DNA of 22,592 nucleotides, from IMG/VR virus record IMGVR_UViG_3300042565_000743, positions 1 to 22,592 of that record. One strand, written 5' to 3'. Both the position numbers and the translations under genes were made by a program. Positions within the stretch are counted from its first letter, which is position 1, and each line of letters begins with the position of its first letter. Shown piece by piece: positions 7,158-15,303 of the stretch. The notes beneath the pieces are model-generated. The model saw nothing but the letters and a program-made list of their open reading frames with translations, was not told where the DNA came from and searched no databases. The stretch comes from a virus.

Positions 7158-8357
7158 GTGGCCAATAGTATTCTGACCATTGACATGATCACCAGGAAGG
7201 CCCTGGAGATCTTGGAAAACAACCTGGTGCTCACGCGCAACGTGAACCGCCAGTACGACGACAGCTTCGCTGTCGAAGGGGCCAAGATCGGCTCCACGCT
7301 GCGCATCCGCCTGCCGGACCGCGCTCTGGTGACTGACGGCGCCGCTCTGCAAGCGCAGGACGACAACGAGCAGTTCACGACCCTGACCGTCTCCTCGCAG
7401 AAGCACATCGGCGTGAACTTCACGTCCGCCGAACTGACGATGCAGTTGGACGACTTTGCGGATCGTGTGCTGAAGCCTCGTATCAGCCAGCTTGCCTCCA
7501 GCATCGACGCTGACGTGGCCAACGCCTTCCGCACCATCGGCAACTCCGTTGGTACGCCCGGCACCACGCCGGCCACCTCGCTGGTTCTGCTGCAAGCCCA
7601 GCAGAAGCTCAACGAGAACGCTGCGGTGATGTCGCCCCGCTACGCCACCGTCAACCCTGCGGCCAACGCCGGGCTGGTGGAAGGTATGAAGGGCTTGTTC
7701 AACCCGACCGACACCATCAGCAAGCAGTTCAAGAACGGCATGATGGGCACGGGCGTGCTGGGCTTCGACGAGATCAACATGTCTCAGTCGATCAAGCAGT
7801 TCACGACTGGCTCGCGCACCAACGGCACGACGTCTGCTGCGGTGACGGCCGAAGGCGCGACTTCAATCGCGCTTACCGGCTTGGGCAGCACCAACACCGT
7901 TCTTGCTGGCGACGTGTTCACCGTGGCTGACTGCTTTGCGGTGAACCCGCAGACCCGTGAGTCTACTGGCTCGCTGTTCCAGTTTGTGGCGCTTGCCAAC
8001 GTGACTGCATCGGGCGGCGCGGCGACTGTTACGGTTGCTCCGATCTACTCGGCCGACCACGCGCTGGCTACCGTGAACGTTCTGCCTGCTACCAGCAAGG
8101 CAGCGACGTTCATCGGTTCTGCGTCTACGCAGTACCCGCAGAACCTGGTGTACCACAAGGACGCGATCACGTTCGCCACTGCTGACCTCTTGCTGCCGCA
8201 AGGTGTTGACATGGCCGCGCGCGCCAACCACAACGGCATCAGCCTGCGTATCGTGCGTCAGTACGACATCAACAACGACCGGATGCCCTGCCGGATTGAC
8301 GTGCTGTACGGTTACAGCACCATCCGTCCGCAGATGGCTTGCCGTCTCTGGGGCTAA
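7158..8357 (+). CDS. Major capsid (coat) protein, P22 gp5 type
   Basis: The gene starts with GTG, supported by a strong GAAAGGA site 7 bases upstream. The 399-residue product matches the P22 coat family. It has an N-terminal MANSILTIDMITRKALEILE, a beta hinge region with GSTLRIRLPDRA at ~45-56, the long spine helix region at ~88-130, and a central insert at ~220-330 containing DVFTVADCFAVNPQTREST (~252-270). That AVNPxTxxSTG motif is a marker of this family. The C-terminus (SLRIVRQYDINNDRMPCRID, then a GYSTIRPQMACRLWG finish) is also characteristic. It forms the icosahedral shell. Length is slightly below P22 coat (430). A terminator-like hairpin follows closely. Confidence 0.93.
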   Translation: MANSILTIDMITRKALEILENNLVLTRNVNRQYDDSFAVEGAKIGSTLRIRLPDRALVTDGAALQAQDDNEQFTTLTVSSQKHIGVNFTSAELTMQLDDFADRVLKPRISQLASSIDADVANAFRTIGNSVGTPGTTPATSLVLLQAQQKLNENAAVMSPRYATVNPAANAGLVEGMKGLFNPTDTISKQFKNGMMGTGVLGFDEINMSQSIKQFTTGSRTNGTTSAAVTAEGATSIALTGLGSTNTVLAGDVFTVADCFAVNPQTRESTGSLFQFVALANVTASGGAATVTVAPIYSADHALATVNVLPATSKAATFIGSASTQYPQNLVYHKDAITFATADLLLPQGVDMAARANHNGISLRIVRQYDINNDRMPCRIDVLYGYSTIRPQMACRLWG

Positions 8358-8365
8358 ACCGAAAC

Positions 8366-8397
8366 GGGGGCTGCTAAACGTATAGCGGCCCCCTTTT
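8366..8397 (+). terminator. Rho-independent terminator-like hairpin after coat gene
   Basis: GGGGGC (8366-8371) pairs with GCCCCC (8388-8393). The stem continues through a T-G wobble and GCT/AGC, giving about 10 pairs with an 8-base loop, and is followed by four T residues (8394-8397). It lies 8 bases after the coat stop. The short T-run suggests partial rather than full termination. Confidence 0.75.
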
Positions 8398-8422
8398 GAA
8401 ATTCATCTGAAAGGAATAGATC

Positions 8423-8836
8423 ATGGCTCTCCCTAATGGCGCTGGCGGCTATCAAGTTGGTCCAGGCAACCGCAACGAAACTACGATGGGGTACGCGGCT
8501 ACTCCGCAGACCGCAACCGCAACCGCAACCCTGACGGCTGCTCAACTGGTCGGCGGCATGTTGGTGGCCAACCCATCCACGAGCGCGGCGACCTACACGC
8601 TGCCTGCTGCATCGACGCTGGAAGCCGCGCTGCCCAACGCTACCGTTGGCAGCACGTTCGACCTGTCCGTTGTCAACATCGGCACGTCGTCTGGCACCGT
8701 GACGTTCTCTATGGGAACGGGCACCGGCTTCACTGACGGCGGCAACGCCGTCGCGGTTGTGGCCGTCACGACCAGCGCGATTTTCCGCTTCCGGAAGACC
8801 GCGGAAAACGCGTACACGGTCTACAAGGCTGCGTGA
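8423..8836 (+). CDS. Small beta-rich protein, possible capsid decoration
   Basis: The gene has an AAGGAA site and lies between two terminator-like hairpins directly after the coat gene. The 137-residue product starts ALPNGAGGYQVGPGNRNE. It then has a short Thr-Ala repeat (QTATATATL) and a beta-sandwich-like body (AATYTLPAASTLEAALPN, STFDLSVVNIGTSSGTVTFS) ending in RFRKTAENAYTVYKAA. Many phages place a head-decoration protein at this position, and the size fits, but the body also resembles the distal beta caps of fibre proteins. Decoration is therefore an inference from location. No membrane segment or signal is seen. Confidence 0.65.
   Translation: MALPNGAGGYQVGPGNRNETTMGYAATPQTATATATLTAAQLVGGMLVANPSTSAATYTLPAASTLEAALPNATVGSTFDLSVVNIGTSSGTVTFSMGTGTGFTDGGNAVAVVAVTTSAIFRFRKTAENAYTVYKAA
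8510..8530 (+). repeat. Short hexanucleotide repeat (ACCGCA x3)
   Basis: Three tandem ACCGCA units plus a partial fourth encode the alternating Thr-Ala run near residue 30 of the 137-residue protein. The repeat is in frame, so copy-number change would add or remove Thr-Ala pairs. Confidence 0.7.
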
Positions 8837-8843
8837 TCAATCA

Positions 8844-8865
8844 GGGGGCTTCGGCCCCCGTTTTT
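8844..8865 (+). terminator. Strong rho-independent terminator with UUCG loop
   Basis: GGGGGC (8844-8849), the loop TTCG (8850-8853) and GCCCCC (8854-8859) form a perfect six-pair stem with a C-UUCG-G tetraloop. A five-T run (8861-8865) follows after one G. It lies 7 bases after the stop of the 137-residue gene and ends just before the next ribosome site. Confidence 0.85.
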
Positions 8866-8878
8866 GAAAGGAACGATG

Positions 8879-9349
8879 ATGCCTAATACCAAGGCTGTCG
8901 GCGTCGCGTACAGCGACCCCGAGTTTGAAAGCGTTACCGTTACGGGTGCGGTTGCTGTTACGGGCGCTGTTACCGGCGCTTCGGTTAGTGGAGGTACCGT
9001 CTATGCGTCCAGCGAGTTGGGGTACACCGCAGACGCGCAAGGCACCGTGACGCAGGCGACCAGCAAGAGTACGGCAGTCACGCTGAACACATCCGCAGGG
9101 CAGATCACTACCAACAACGCCGCGTTGAACGCCACCACGACGGTGACGTTCACGTTCAACAACTCCACCATCAGCGCCAATGACACTGTGGTTCTCACGG
9201 TTGCTGCGGGGGCGACGGCTGGCGGGTACAACGCTTGGATCACTGGTCTGAACGCTGGCTCTGCGACCATCGCTTTGCGCAACATCACAGGCGGCTCTTT
9301 GTCCGAAGCGGTGGTGCTGAACTTTGCGGTAATCCACTGCTTGACGTAA
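8879..9349 (+). CDS. Beta-rich structural protein (156 residues)
   Basis: Two adjacent ATG codons (8876 and 8879) follow GAAAGGA. The second gives the better 6-base spacing, so I use 8879. The product begins PNTKAVGVAYSDPEFESVTV, has Val/Thr/Gly repeats (GAVAVTGAVTGASVSGGTVY) and then a domain with ASSELGYTADAQGTVTQATS, a TVTFTFNNSTISANDTVVLT strand pair and a SLSEAVVLNFAVIH finish. I recognise this domain from small phage genes beside coat genes and from the ends of fibre proteins. A role on the virion surface or as a fibre tip is likely. A third hairpin follows the stop. Confidence 0.65.
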   Translation: MPNTKAVGVAYSDPEFESVTVTGAVAVTGAVTGASVSGGTVYASSELGYTADAQGTVTQATSKSTAVTLNTSAGQITTNNAALNATTTVTFTFNNSTISANDTVVLTVAAGATAGGYNAWITGLNAGSATIALRNITGGSLSEAVVLNFAVIHCLT

Positions 9350-9353
9350 CGGA

Positions 9354-9371
9354 AAGGGGCTTCGGCCCCTT
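9354..9371 (+). terminator. UUCG hairpin without T-run, just before next start
   Basis: AAGGGGC (9354-9360), TTCG (9361-9364) and GCCCCTT (9365-9371) form a perfect seven-pair stem with a stable C-UUCG-G tetraloop. No T-run follows, and the next ATG begins 6 bases later (9378). It could pause transcription, protect a 3' end, or limit translation of the next gene. Confidence 0.55.
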
Positions 9372-9377
9372 GTCTCA

Positions 9378-9572
9378 ATGGCTGTCATCTATCTTCGCCA
9401 CCCCATCCACGGGGCCAAGGTTGCCACGATGGAAATGGAGGCAATCTACGACGAGCGAAACGGGTGGGAGCGGTATACTCCCGGCGTTGAAAACGAGCAA
9501 GACGCCGCGCCGCCAGTGAACGCACTGGGCCGCCGCCGCCGTAAGGAGCCAGAGCATGTCCTCAGCGGGTGA
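9378..9572 (+). CDS. Small conserved phage protein (64 residues)
   Basis: The product contains IYLRHPIHGAKVATMEMEA followed by a DERNGWERYTPG segment, a short variable acidic part and a basic LGRRRRKEP end. The RHPxHGxKVA...NGWERY pattern is one I recognise from small genes upstream of gp4-type adaptors in P22-like phages. There is no ribosome site of note because a stable hairpin ends 6 bases before the ATG, so expression may be low or coupled. It overlaps the adaptor gene by 17 bases. The function is unknown; neck assembly is suggested only by location. Confidence 0.7.
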   Translation: MAVIYLRHPIHGAKVATMEMEAIYDERNGWERYTPGVENEQDAAPPVNALGRRRRKEPEHVLSG

Positions 9573-10266
9573 TCAGATCCAGCGCGCCTTGCGTCTGCTG
9601 GGCGTATTGGCAGAAGGCGAAACCACATCCGCCGCCGTTATGCAGGACTCGCTGACGGCGATGAACCAGATGATCGACTCGTGGAACACCGAGCGGCTGT
9701 CTGTGTTCAGCACGCAAGATCAAGTGTTCAATTGGCCCGCCAGCACGATCAGCCGCACGCTGGGGCCTACGGGCGACTTTGTGGGTAACCGGCCCGTCCT
9801 GCTGGACGACTCAACGTACTTCCGCGACCCCGGCACGAACGTCAGCTTCGGCATCAAGATGATCAATCAGCAGCAGTACAACGGTATTGCTGTCAAGACG
9901 GTCACGTCAACGTATCCGCAGGTGCTGTGGATCAACATGACGTACCCCGACATTGAGATGTACATCTACCCGGTGCCCACGCGGCTGCTGGAGTGGCACT
10001 TCATCTCGGTTGAGGAGTTGACGCAGCCGGCAACGCTGGCCACCGAGCTGACGTTTCCGCCAGGCTACCTGCGAGCGTTTACCTACAACTTGGCGATGGA
10101 GATCGCGCCCGAGTTTGGCGTGGAGCCGTCACCGCAGGTTCAGCGCATCGCCATGACGTCCAAGCGCAACATCAAGCGCATCAACAACCCTGACGACATC
10201 ATGAGCCTGCCGTACTCGTTGGTGGCCACTCGCCAGCGGTTCAACGTCTACGCCGGGAATTACTGA
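9556..10266 (+). CDS. Head-to-tail adaptor, P22 gp4-type tail accessory factor
   Basis: AAGGAG precedes the ATG at 9556. The 236-residue product matches P22-type tail accessory factors (P22 gp4). It has an N-terminal helical part with IQRALRLLGVLAEGE and ALTAMNQMIDSWNTERL-like helices, a central YFRDPGTNVSFGIKMI...QQQYNGIAVK region, and a conserved Pro/Tyr-rich stretch (YPDIEMYIYPVPTRLLEWHF). The end, with FPPGYLRAFTYNLAMEIAPE and then NNPDDIMSLPY, is equally typical. In the virion this protein forms the ring below the portal that closes the packaged head and receives the tail hub. It is longer than P22 gp4 (166). The gp10-type gene starts 2 bases after its stop. Confidence 0.85.
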   Translation: MSSAGDQIQRALRLLGVLAEGETTSAAVMQDSLTAMNQMIDSWNTERLSVFSTQDQVFNWPASTISRTLGPTGDFVGNRPVLLDDSTYFRDPGTNVSFGIKMINQQQYNGIAVKTVTSTYPQVLWINMTYPDIEMYIYPVPTRLLEWHFISVEELTQPATLATELTFPPGYLRAFTYNLAMEIAPEFGVEPSPQVQRIAMTSKRNIKRINNPDDIMSLPYSLVATRQRFNVYAGNY

Positions 10267-10268
10267 TC

Positions 10269-11807
10269 GTGAAGACCCCGATCCTCGGGTCAGCATACGT
10301 CGCCCGCAGCGTCAATGCTGCGGACAACCGGATGATCAACCTGTTTCCGGAGATCGTACCGGAGGCAGGCAAGGAGCCGGCGTTCTTGCAGCGCGCGCCG
10401 GGGCTGCGGCTGCTGGCGTCTGTCGGCAGCGGGCCTGTCCGAGGTCTGTGGGCCTTTGGTGGTTACGGCTATGTGGCCAGCGGCAACACGCTGTACCGCG
10501 TCGATTCCAGTTGGCAGGTCACCACAATCGGCACGCTGACGGGCACCGGTCCGGTCAGCATGGCCGACAACGGCACGCAGTTGTTCATCGCCTGCAACGG
10601 CCCCAGCTACATCTACTCCGGCTCGGGTCAATTCGCGCAGATCACAGACCCAGACTTCCCCGGCGCGGTGACGGTCGGCTACCTTGACGGGTACTTCGTC
10701 TTCAACGAGCCTACCAGCCAGCGCGTATGGGTCACAAGCCTGCTGGATGGCACTTCGGTAGATCCGCTGGATTTTGCGAGCGCAGAGGGCTCGCCAGACG
10801 GCTTGGTGAGCCTGATCATCGACCACCGTGAAGCCTGGCTCTTCGGCACCAACTCGGTTGAGGTCTGGTACGACAGCGGCGCCGCTGATTTTCCTCTGAC
10901 GCGGATTCAGGGTGCGTTCAACGAGATCGGTTGCGCTGCGGCGTTCTCGGTGGCCAGGCTGGACAACGGGCTGTTTTGGCTCGGCGCTGACGCGCGCGGG
11001 CGCGGCATCGTCTACCGCGCAAACGGCTACACGGGCCAGCGCATCAGCACGCACGCGGTGGAGTGGCAGATTCAGCAGTACGGCAACCTGGCCGACGCGG
11101 TGGGGTACACCTACCAGCAAGACGGCCACGCCTTCTATGCGCTAAATTTCCCCACAGCCAACACCACTTGGGTTTACGACGTGTCCACCAGCGCCTGGCA
11201 TGAGCGTGCCGGTTGGAACGCTACGTTGGGGCTATTCACGCGGCACCGCGGCAACTGCCAGATGGCGTTTGCCAACGAGATCGTCGTGGGCGACTACGAA
11301 AACGGCAACATCTACGCGCTGGACTTGGACGTCTACGCCGACAACACCGCGCCGCAAAGGTGGCTGCGGTCGTGGCGGGCGCTGCCCACTGGCAAGAACG
11401 ATCTGAAACGCACAGCGCACCACACGCTGCAGCTTGACTGCGAAACCGGCGTGGGTCTGAACGGGCGCGACTTTTTTGACGCTGGGGATGCACTTCTCAC
11501 GCAAGACGGTTTGGAACTGCTTACCGAAAGCGGAGAAACCCTGCTCGCGTACCAAGACGATGCGGCATACGTCGTAGGAGCCAACCCGCAGGTTATGCTG
11601 CGCTGGTCAGACGATGGCGGCCACACTTGGTCAAACGAGCACTGGACGTCTATAGGGCGCATCGGCGAGTACGGTCGCCGAGCGTTCTGGCGCCGACTGG
11701 GCATGACGCTGAAACTGCGTGACCGGGTGTACGAGATCAGCGGCACAGATCCGGTCAAGATCGCCATCATGGGCGCTGAGTTGAACATCAGCGGCACCAA
11801 CGCATGA
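10269..11807 (+). CDS. Packaged-DNA stabilisation / tail hub protein, P22 gp10 type
   Basis: A GTG start is set 2 bases after the adaptor stop. The 512-residue product begins KTPILGSAYVARSVNAADNR, then has a MINLFPEIVPEAGKEPAFLQ element that marks the P22 gp10 family, and continues as repeated beta blades (GLWAFGGYGYVASGNTLYRV, MADNGTQLFIACNGPSYIYS, and so on), consistent with a beta-propeller-like fold. Length is near P22 gp10 (472). In P22 this protein seals the DNA in the head and joins the adaptor to the tailspikes and needle. Order after gp4 is the same as in P22. The stop overlaps the next ATG by 4 bases, indicating translational coupling. Confidence 0.88.
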   Translation: MKTPILGSAYVARSVNAADNRMINLFPEIVPEAGKEPAFLQRAPGLRLLASVGSGPVRGLWAFGGYGYVASGNTLYRVDSSWQVTTIGTLTGTGPVSMADNGTQLFIACNGPSYIYSGSGQFAQITDPDFPGAVTVGYLDGYFVFNEPTSQRVWVTSLLDGTSVDPLDFASAEGSPDGLVSLIIDHREAWLFGTNSVEVWYDSGAADFPLTRIQGAFNEIGCAAAFSVARLDNGLFWLGADARGRGIVYRANGYTGQRISTHAVEWQIQQYGNLADAVGYTYQQDGHAFYALNFPTANTTWVYDVSTSAWHERAGWNATLGLFTRHRGNCQMAFANEIVVGDYENGNIYALDLDVYADNTAPQRWLRSWRALPTGKNDLKRTAHHTLQLDCETGVGLNGRDFFDAGDALLTQDGLELLTESGETLLAYQDDAAYVVGANPQVMLRWSDDGGHTWSNEHWTSIGRIGEYGRRAFWRRLGMTLKLRDRVYEISGTDPVKIAIMGAELNISGTNA

Positions 11808-12364
11808 CCAGCCCGCCGAACATCACCAACATCACGCCGCCGCGTGTTCCGCTTGTTGACAGCGAGACGGGGCTGATTTCGCGGGAGTGGTACAGGTTCT
11901 TGCTGAACCTGTTTGTGTTGACGGGCAGCGGAACCAGTTCGGCTACGCTTAAAGATTTACAGGTTGGGCCGCCCGTAACGGATTATGCCGGTCAGATCGA
12001 CGGTGTTCAATACGCCGCGCAGACCGAGCCAACCACTACTGACTACGCTGCGGAGATCGCGCGGCTGCGCGCGGATTTAGAGATTGGGACGCAGCCGCCG
12101 GTTGTTCCGCCGCAAACGTCCAATTACACGACGCCAGCTAGCGCGATCACGCCGACTGGCTCGCCGTTCACCTACACCAACCAGACTGGGTATACAGTAG
12201 ACGTTATCGTCAGCGGCGGCGGCGTTAGTCTGTTGGAGTTTTCCCGTGATGGTGCTACATTTTTTAGCACTGGCAGTTTCTACGGGATGTTCACGCTTTC
12301 ACCAAATGATCGATTGCGGGTCACCTATGTGGCGGCTCCGACCATGACTCTCGTTCCGAGGTAA
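11804..12364 (+). CDS. Neck/tail protein in the needle slot (186 residues)
   Basis: The ATG overlaps the gp10-type stop (ATGA). The N-terminal third has a conserved-looking PPRVPLVDSETGLISREWYR motif followed by a hydrophobic helix (FLLNLFVLTGSG). A short helix with heptad character lies at ~82-95 (DYAAEIARLRADLE), then a Pro-rich linker. The last ~75 residues form a small beta domain (SPFTYTNQTGYTVDVIVSGG, then RLRVTYVAAPTMTLV). The PPRVPLVD...REWYRFL start recurs in phage genes next to tailspikes. In P22 the position after gp10 is held by the needle gp26, but this protein lacks gp26's long trimeric coiled coil. It may be a spike adaptor or a different plug. Confidence 0.65.
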   Translation: MTSPPNITNITPPRVPLVDSETGLISREWYRFLLNLFVLTGSGTSSATLKDLQVGPPVTDYAGQIDGVQYAAQTEPTTTDYAAEIARLRADLEIGTQPPVVPPQTSNYTTPASAITPTGSPFTYTNQTGYTVDVIVSGGGVSLLEFSRDGATFFSTGSFYGMFTLSPNDRLRVTYVAAPTMTLVPR

Positions 12365-12367
12365 CAA

Positions 12368-14254
12368 ATGGCCACTCTTTCTCCAGCACCGAAACTACAG
12401 TTTTTTGACGCCAACGGCAACCCTTTGGTGGGCGGCAAACTGTACTCCTACGCGGCTGGCACGACCACGCCGCTGGCCACCTACACCGACGCGGGGGGCG
12501 CGACGGCTAACACCAACCCCATCATTCTTGACAGTCGCGGCGAGGCGTCTGTGTGGCTGGGCGACGCATCGTACAAGCTCAGGCTGACGTCTGCCACCGA
12601 CGTAGACATCTGGACGGTGGACAACATCAACGCCATTTCGGTGCTGACCACGCTGGCCGCGTCCAACGGCTCCAGCCTTGTAGGGTACGTTCAGGCCGGC
12701 ACGGGCGCGGTGGCCACCACGGTCCAAGCGCGCCTGCGCCAGTCGTTGTCGGTCAAGGACTTTGGCGCTACGGGCGACGGGTCTACCGACGACACCACGG
12801 CGATCCAGAACGCGCTGAACGCCGGCACCGGGCGCAGCGTCTATTTCCCCGCTGGCACCTACCGCATCTCCACGACGCTGCTCGTCAAGACCAAGACGAC
12901 GCTGATCGGCGAGGGGATGAACAAGTCGATCATCAAGCTGACCTCCGGGTTCGGGGCAGGCACGACCGCAATCCGCAATGAGATCATTTCAGGTACGGTC
13001 AATGTCTACTACGACACCGACTTGGAGTTCTACGGGCTGACGTTTGACGGCAACAACAACTCCACTCGCACAGCCGAACTTGTCGCCGTTGCCAAGGTGC
13101 AGAACGTCACGTTCTCCAACTGCAGTTTCCAGAACCACACATACATTGCGTTGGCTATGACTGCCAACAGCAACATGGTGGTGACGGAGTGCTACTTCAC
13201 CAACAACGGGCGCCCCATCCCGTCTACGACCAGCGCGCCCGCGCTCTGGGTTGCGGAAACTGTACTGGGGATGCCGTATGACGTGCGCATAGAGAACAAC
13301 TACTTCCGCGATAACAACTGGTCTGCGGCGTACTTCATGCCGACCAGAGGATCGTTCACCAACAACAACTGCGTTGACAGCGGCGAATCTGCAATCTTCT
13401 GCAACAACACCGGCTCATATCTTCGCATTGAGAACAACAACATCACCGGCACAACCCGGTCCAACATTTCCGGGTCGGGGATTGAATGCGGCGCTTCAAA
13501 TACGGTCATTACCGGCAACACGATTGACAGTTGTGCTGCGGAAGGTATCGCACTGACTGACGCTCAGAACGTCACGATTGCCAACAACCTCATTTTCAAC
13601 AACGGGCAAGACACAGCGTACTACCCGTTTGCAAACGGCATTACTATCGTCAGCTCGGTCGCTTCGCCAGGACAACCTGACCATATCCAGATCCACGGCA
13701 ACCGGATTGGCGACCGTCAAGGGACGAAGACGCAGTACGCAGCCATTGGGTTTGGCGGCGCAGGTGCAGCGTGTACAAACGTCGCCATCTACAACAACGA
13801 CTTTGCAGAGCAGAAGACCGCCACCTACTACAACCTGACAGCGGCGCGGTTTGGTACGGGCTGCTACACGTTGAACAACTACGACCGCGTCGGCGCGCTG
13901 TTGCCGCCGTTTAAGTACGTTCAGTTTACGTTGAACGCTGGCGCTGGTGCGCAAGCGATTACAGGGGTCGGTTTTCGCCCCCGCGCTTTGCGAATTACTG
14001 CGGTGCTTACGTCAACTACGCAGGCGTTTACGTCTGTGGGTACGCATGACGGCACGTCGGGCACGGTAATTTTTAGCTCGGTAGACGGAACAGGCCGACG
14101 CGGCGGCGGCGATACGGGCGTTATCAACATCAAAGACAGCGCAGGTACGGCATTGGCGGTTGCAAACATGACGTCATATGATATTGACGGCTTCACCATC
14201 AACGTCGTCACGGGCAACTCGTCCGTGGTTTGCAACGTAGAGTGTTTCCCGTAA
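12368..14254 (+). CDS. Tailspike: head-binding domain plus beta-helix (pectate-lyase-3-like)
   Basis: This 628-residue protein has three parts. Residues ~1-110 (QFFDANGNPLVGGKLYSYAA, then PIILDSRGEASVWLGDASYK) resemble the P22 tailspike head-binding region. Residues ~128-150 (SVKDFGATGDGSTDDTTAIQ) are the signature opening of pectate-lyase-3 / phage tailspike beta-helices, and ~170-480 show repeated Asn-rich turns (VRIENNYFRDN, LRIENNNITG, VTIANNLIFNN) typical of a right-handed parallel beta-helix. Residues ~515-628 form a C-terminal beta cap, possibly for trimerisation. Such spikes bind and usually cleave O-antigen or capsule; catalytic residues cannot be assigned by eye. A GAGG site precedes the ATG. 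Confidence 0.88.
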   Translation: MATLSPAPKLQFFDANGNPLVGGKLYSYAAGTTTPLATYTDAGGATANTNPIILDSRGEASVWLGDASYKLRLTSATDVDIWTVDNINAISVLTTLAASNGSSLVGYVQAGTGAVATTVQARLRQSLSVKDFGATGDGSTDDTTAIQNALNAGTGRSVYFPAGTYRISTTLLVKTKTTLIGEGMNKSIIKLTSGFGAGTTAIRNEIISGTVNVYYDTDLEFYGLTFDGNNNSTRTAELVAVAKVQNVTFSNCSFQNHTYIALAMTANSNMVVTECYFTNNGRPIPSTTSAPALWVAETVLGMPYDVRIENNYFRDNNWSAAYFMPTRGSFTNNNCVDSGESAIFCNNTGSYLRIENNNITGTTRSNISGSGIECGASNTVITGNTIDSCAAEGIALTDAQNVTIANNLIFNNGQDTAYYPFANGITIVSSVASPGQPDHIQIHGNRIGDRQGTKTQYAAIGFGGAGAACTNVAIYNNDFAEQKTATYYNLTAARFGTGCYTLNNYDRVGALLPPFKYVQFTLNAGAGAQAITGVGFRPRALRITAVLTSTTQAFTSVGTHDGTSGTVIFSSVDGTGRRGGGDTGVINIKDSAGTALAVANMTSYDIDGFTINVVTGNSSVVCNVECFP

Positions 14255-14264
14255 GGAGCCCGAA

Positions 14265-14600
14265 ATGACTGTCACCGTCAAAGTTCTCATTCCCGCCAAG
14301 ACCGCGGAAGCGTCGCAAACCACGCAGTACACTGCCACGAACGTGACCGCGATCATCGACAAGTTCACCGCGACGAACTACAGCGCCTCGGCTGCGACGA
14401 TCAGCGTGAACTTGGTGACCGGCGCGGACACGGCGGGCAACCAGAACTTGATCGTCAAGACCAAGACGCTGGCCCCGGCTGAGACGTACACGTTCCCCGA
14501 GATCGTTGGCCAAGTGCTTGCGCCCAGCGGGTTCATCTCTACAATCGCCGGCACGGCAAGCGCCATCAACATCCGCGCAAGCGGGCGCGAGGTGACCTAA
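14265..14600 (+). CDS. Small beta-rich spike/fibre companion (111 residues)
   Basis: AAGGAG precedes the ATG, 10 bases after the tailspike stop. The 111-residue product is a single beta-rich domain (TVKVLIPAKTAEASQTTQYT, then ATISVNLVTGADTAGNQNLI, ending SAINIRASGREV). This resembles small phage proteins often found beside fibre or head genes that form compact immunoglobulin-like or jelly-roll folds. There is no signal peptide or membrane segment. Placement suggests a virion component made with the spike, for example a spike cap or a decoration protein. The ejection-protein genes start 1 base after its stop region, so it is probably part of the same transcript. Confidence 0.65.
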   Translation: MTVTVKVLIPAKTAEASQTTQYTATNVTAIIDKFTATNYSASAATISVNLVTGADTAGNQNLIVKTKTLAPAETYTFPEIVGQVLAPSGFISTIAGTASAINIRASGREVT

Positions 14601-14601
14601 T

Positions 14602-15294
14602 ATGTTCCAGTTCCTGATTCCCGCCGCTGCCGCTCTGATCGGCGGCAGCATGCAAGCGCGCGCCGCAAAGTCTGCGGCGCAGACGTCTGCGGAAGCCACT
14701 GATCGCGCCACAGAACTTCAGCGCCAACAGTACGAGCAGAACATCGCTCGGCAGCAGCCGTTTCTGCAAGGCGGGACTGAGGACTACAACCGGCTGCGCG
14801 CTTTGATGAGCGGCGGGCCTGGCGCAGCGCAGAACTTCCTGCAGATGGACCCCGGCTACCAGTTCCGTCTGAGCGAGGGCATGAAGGCGCTGGACCGCCA
14901 GGCTGCGGCGCGGGGTGGGCTGATCTCGGGCGGCGCTTTGCGGGCCGCGCAGCGGTACGGCCAAGACCTCGGCTCGCAGGAGTTCGGCGCGGCGTACAAC
15001 CGTCTGGCCGGGCTAGCTGACGTCGGCCCCCGCGCCGCAGGCGTGATGAGCGGTCTGGGCCAGACCTACGCCACCAACGTCGGCAACATGATGTTGGGTC
15101 AAGGCCAGACGGCGGCGAACGCCGCACTGGCCCGAGGCAGCGCCTACTCGGGCGGGCTGAATCAGTTGGGCTATCTGGCCGGTCGGTATTACGGCCAGCC
15201 GCAGACGCCGAATTACGCGCCGGTTGAATCACGCGACATTTATTCAAGCGGTGACTACTACGGCCCTGCTATGCCTGGCATGCCGGGCCCTTGA
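14602..15294 (+). CDS. DNA ejection (internal virion) protein candidate, gp7 position
   Basis: The 230-residue product begins with a hydrophobic segment (MFQFLIPAAAALIGGSMQAR). A long Ala/Gln/Arg helix (AAQTSAEATDRATELQRQQY) follows, then a conserved block with DPGYQFRLSEGMKALDRQAA, GGLISGGALRAAQRYGQDLG and an AYNRLAGLA segment, and a Gly/Tyr/Pro-rich tail. I know this block from phage proteins annotated as DNA transfer or internal proteins. P22 gp7 is 229 residues and likewise opens its gp7-gp20-gp16 series, so size and order agree. It would be packaged in the head and expelled into the cell envelope during infection. A GAGGTG site lies at the end of the previous gene. Confidence 0.65.
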   Translation: MFQFLIPAAAALIGGSMQARAAKSAAQTSAEATDRATELQRQQYEQNIARQQPFLQGGTEDYNRLRALMSGGPGAAQNFLQMDPGYQFRLSEGMKALDRQAAARGGLISGGALRAAQRYGQDLGSQEFGAAYNRLAGLADVGPRAAGVMSGLGQTYATNVGNMMLGQGQTAANAALARGSAYSGGLNQLGYLAGRYYGQPQTPNYAPVESRDIYSSGDYYGPAMPGMPGP

Positions 15295-15303
15295 GGAGCC
15301 AAC

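Noticed and set aside
10290-11129. Leftward open frame (279 codons) opposite the gp10-type gene
   Set aside because: The forward frame has clear P22 gp10-family features; the reverse product is Arg/Val/Asp/His-rich with no motifs.
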